Assembly: GCF_021134715.1 (NCBI RefSeq)
Contig: NC_060018.1
Span: 744,001 to 808,000, forward strand
Direction: 5' to 3'
Source of the DNA: Daphnia pulex
Taxonomy: Eukaryota > Arthropoda > Branchiopoda > Diplostraca > Daphniidae
Length of the DNA: 64,000 nt
Shown: piece after piece, positions 62,441 through 64,000 of the stretch
How the letters are laid out: each line of letters begins with the position of its first letter
Position numbering within the stretch: position 1 is the stretch's first letter
Notes under the pieces: model-generated
Database searches by the model: none
What the model saw: the letters and a program-made list of their open reading frames with translations, nothing else
Told to the model about the DNA's origin: nothing
Position numbers and translations under genes: made by a program

Positions 62441-63147
62441 TGCAGCGGTCGATGATGTGTGGTCTGCGTTACCCAACTATACTTCTAAGGCAAAGAGCAT
62501 CCTACACAGGTACATCAATGAATGTTTGTTTTCTCTCTGCATAGGATTCCTTCCTTTCCGCCCAAACACTGTTACTTCTTTGAAAACGTTGTTATGGGAA
62601 CTCACATACAGCACGAGGCGACATCGCCAAGTCACCGACTATTTTTTTATTGCAACTATTGGTATAATTTATTACCAGGCAACAACTAATAAAAGCTATT
62701 CAAAAAAAAGCCCCAGTTCACGTATTGAAAAGAGACTTTTTTTTTATGCTCGCGTGATATTCTCGTTTTCTACTCTGTGTATAGATAAACATGAATTTGC
62801 CTTGCGGGCGTTGCGGAGTCTATTATAGTGTAGAGGTCGGAAGTATTTTACTATTTTTAGCATGGGACAGCTAAAATAAAAATACCAGGGGAATCTCAGC
62901 ATAAACAAATAAACATGGAATGCAGAGTTTGAAGGCATCCAAAGAATGGACTCACCTTCTGTTGAGGTTTACTAACACAAAATTCTCAATTAATTTTTAG
63001 CTCTGGCGCATCGATAGTCAAATTCGGACGGCTCGATATTCGGACGACTCTCGAAGTAAAACTGTAGCAGACGCTCCTGAAGAACTATCTGTCAGATTTT
63101 TTTATGTTGGTGGATATTTATAGTTGTATCTGTTGTGTGCACCGACG
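62441..63147. promoter_or_regulatory. Divergent promoter region of rootletin and TECPR1
   Basis: A strong minus-strand donor (AACAGAAG|GTGAGT) at about 62,956 marks a 5' untranslated exon of rootletin covering about 62,957-63,010. TECPR1 starts at 63,148 on the other strand. The two start sites must therefore lie within about 100-150 bases, a bidirectional promoter. Direct CGGACG and GATATTCGGACG-like repeats sit at 63,020-63,050. 62,441-62,955 is AT-rich rootletin intron. Confidence 0.5.
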
Positions 63148-64000
63148 ATGGTGATCTCTGCTGTCAATGGAAACAGTGGAAGCATTTATGCCGTCACAAC
63201 AGAAGGAAAAGTCATACAACTTTCGAACGGTTTGTGGTCTGAATTAAACGACGAATTCAACAAAGAGTTACGTGTTAAGCGCATTAGTTGTTGCTCGACT
63301 GCTTTGTGGGCAATATGTGGCGACCATCAAGTCCATTTGCGACTGGAGTCGGAGATCCCGATTCGTATCAGAGAGGAATCTTATGAAAACCAAAGATGGA
63401 ACCCTCTTGATGGTTTCTCCAATAAGCTTTTACCCACAGACAGACCATGTTATTCAAGCCAAGATGGTCTGACTGACAGGGATCTCAAAAGAGTAAATTT
63501 GCCCAGCACAGCATGGGTGTGGGATGACCAGTGGCATCTAGAATTACTTCACGAAGGACAACATCTTGAAGCTGAGGTAAGCTCATTCGAACAAACACTA
63601 TACAGTTAAAAGTGTGAAAAAGAACTAACCTTACAGTTTTGTATGGTAGGGTTGGATGTATTCAGTTGATTTTCCTCGAGCCTATTCTGCAGCAAAGGCT
63701 TGGAACTCCTGTGTTAGGAGGAGAAAATGGGTGCGAAATCGTCGATATAATGGCCTTCGTACTTGGGTCACCTTATCTCCAATAGTATTGAATGATATGA
63801 TGGAACCGTTCATTGATATTGCAACTGGCGGATCGGAAATTCCTGGAGCTGTGGCAGGCTTTGTAGCTGTATGGGCAGTTACAATCAACGGTCTTTTGTT
63901 ATATAGGTAGAAGTTTGCCCTTTTATTTAATTATTTGTAAGGTCTTTAACATTAACATTAAATTTACCTGCAACAGAGAAGGAGTTAACTTACTAACGTG
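63148..64000 (+). CDS. TECPR1: TECPR1, tectonin beta-propeller repeat protein 1 (5' part, runs off window)
   Basis: Exons 63148-63576, 63650-63906 and 63978 onward; the gene continues past 64000. The start MVISAVNGNSGSIYAVTTEG opens a tectonin-type propeller. It is followed by the near-diagnostic REESYENQRWNPLDGFSNKL and, across the first intron, a dysferlin-type segment (GWMYSVDFPRAY, AWNSCVRRRKWVRNRRY), both in the human TECPR1 order. Family members bind ATG5-ATG12 and phosphoinositides or sphingomyelin and help autophagosome-lysosome tethering and membrane repair. About 236 residues are visible of a protein usually near 1,150. The first ATG in the frame (63148) is chosen; it lies close to the start site. 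Confidence 0.93.

Overview
This window is genomic DNA of a small-genome arthropod, almost certainly a water flea (Daphnia, Cladocera). The reasons are the gene set, the many 60-80 bp GT-AG introns, and the secreted tyrosine-rich YYT-repeat genes, which I associate with Daphnia. Genus and all gene identities come from reading the sequence against remembered families. No database search was run. Exon joins were built by hand from splice signals and checked for reading-frame phase.

Layout. (1) 1-27,564, plus strand: one large gene for a BTBD11/ABTB3-type ankyrin-BTB protein. About 17 kb of 5' region full of simple repeats contains three separate candidate first coding exons (1298, 5576, 13656), all ending in the same phase and able to join the common exon at 17,385. 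(2) 28,601-33,882, plus: a complete but divergent SMC3 cohesin ATPase in 23 exons, including one GC-AG intron. (3) 39,381-41,698, plus: a multi-repeat beta-thymosin (ciboulot type) built as one exon per 38-residue repeat. (4) 42-46.7 kb: a spliced, apparently non-coding unit, an inverted repeat, a small membrane ORF on the minus strand, and a small gene-like unit with a triplicated exon. (5) 46,823-48,800, plus: two tandem tyrosine-rich secreted-protein genes, both broken and sharing a frameshift. (6) 49-52.9 kb: gene-poor DNA with a foldback repeat and a 390-bp terminal-inverted-repeat element, each with a degraded second copy. (7) 52,980-55,500, minus: a bestrophin chloride channel. (8) 56,145-62,440, minus: a rootletin coiled-coil protein in 22 exons. 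(9) 63,148 to the window end, plus: the first exons of TECPR1, divergent from rootletin.

The genes do not form a pathway. They cover actin binding (thymosin), chromosome cohesion (SMC3), the ciliary rootlet (rootletin), ion transport (bestrophin) and autophagosome-lysosome tethering (TECPR1). The most unusual material is the triple alternative first-exon design, the altered acetylation site in SMC3, the exon triplication at 46.3-46.7 kb, the tyrosine-rich pair with shared lesions, and the nested repeats near 50 kb.
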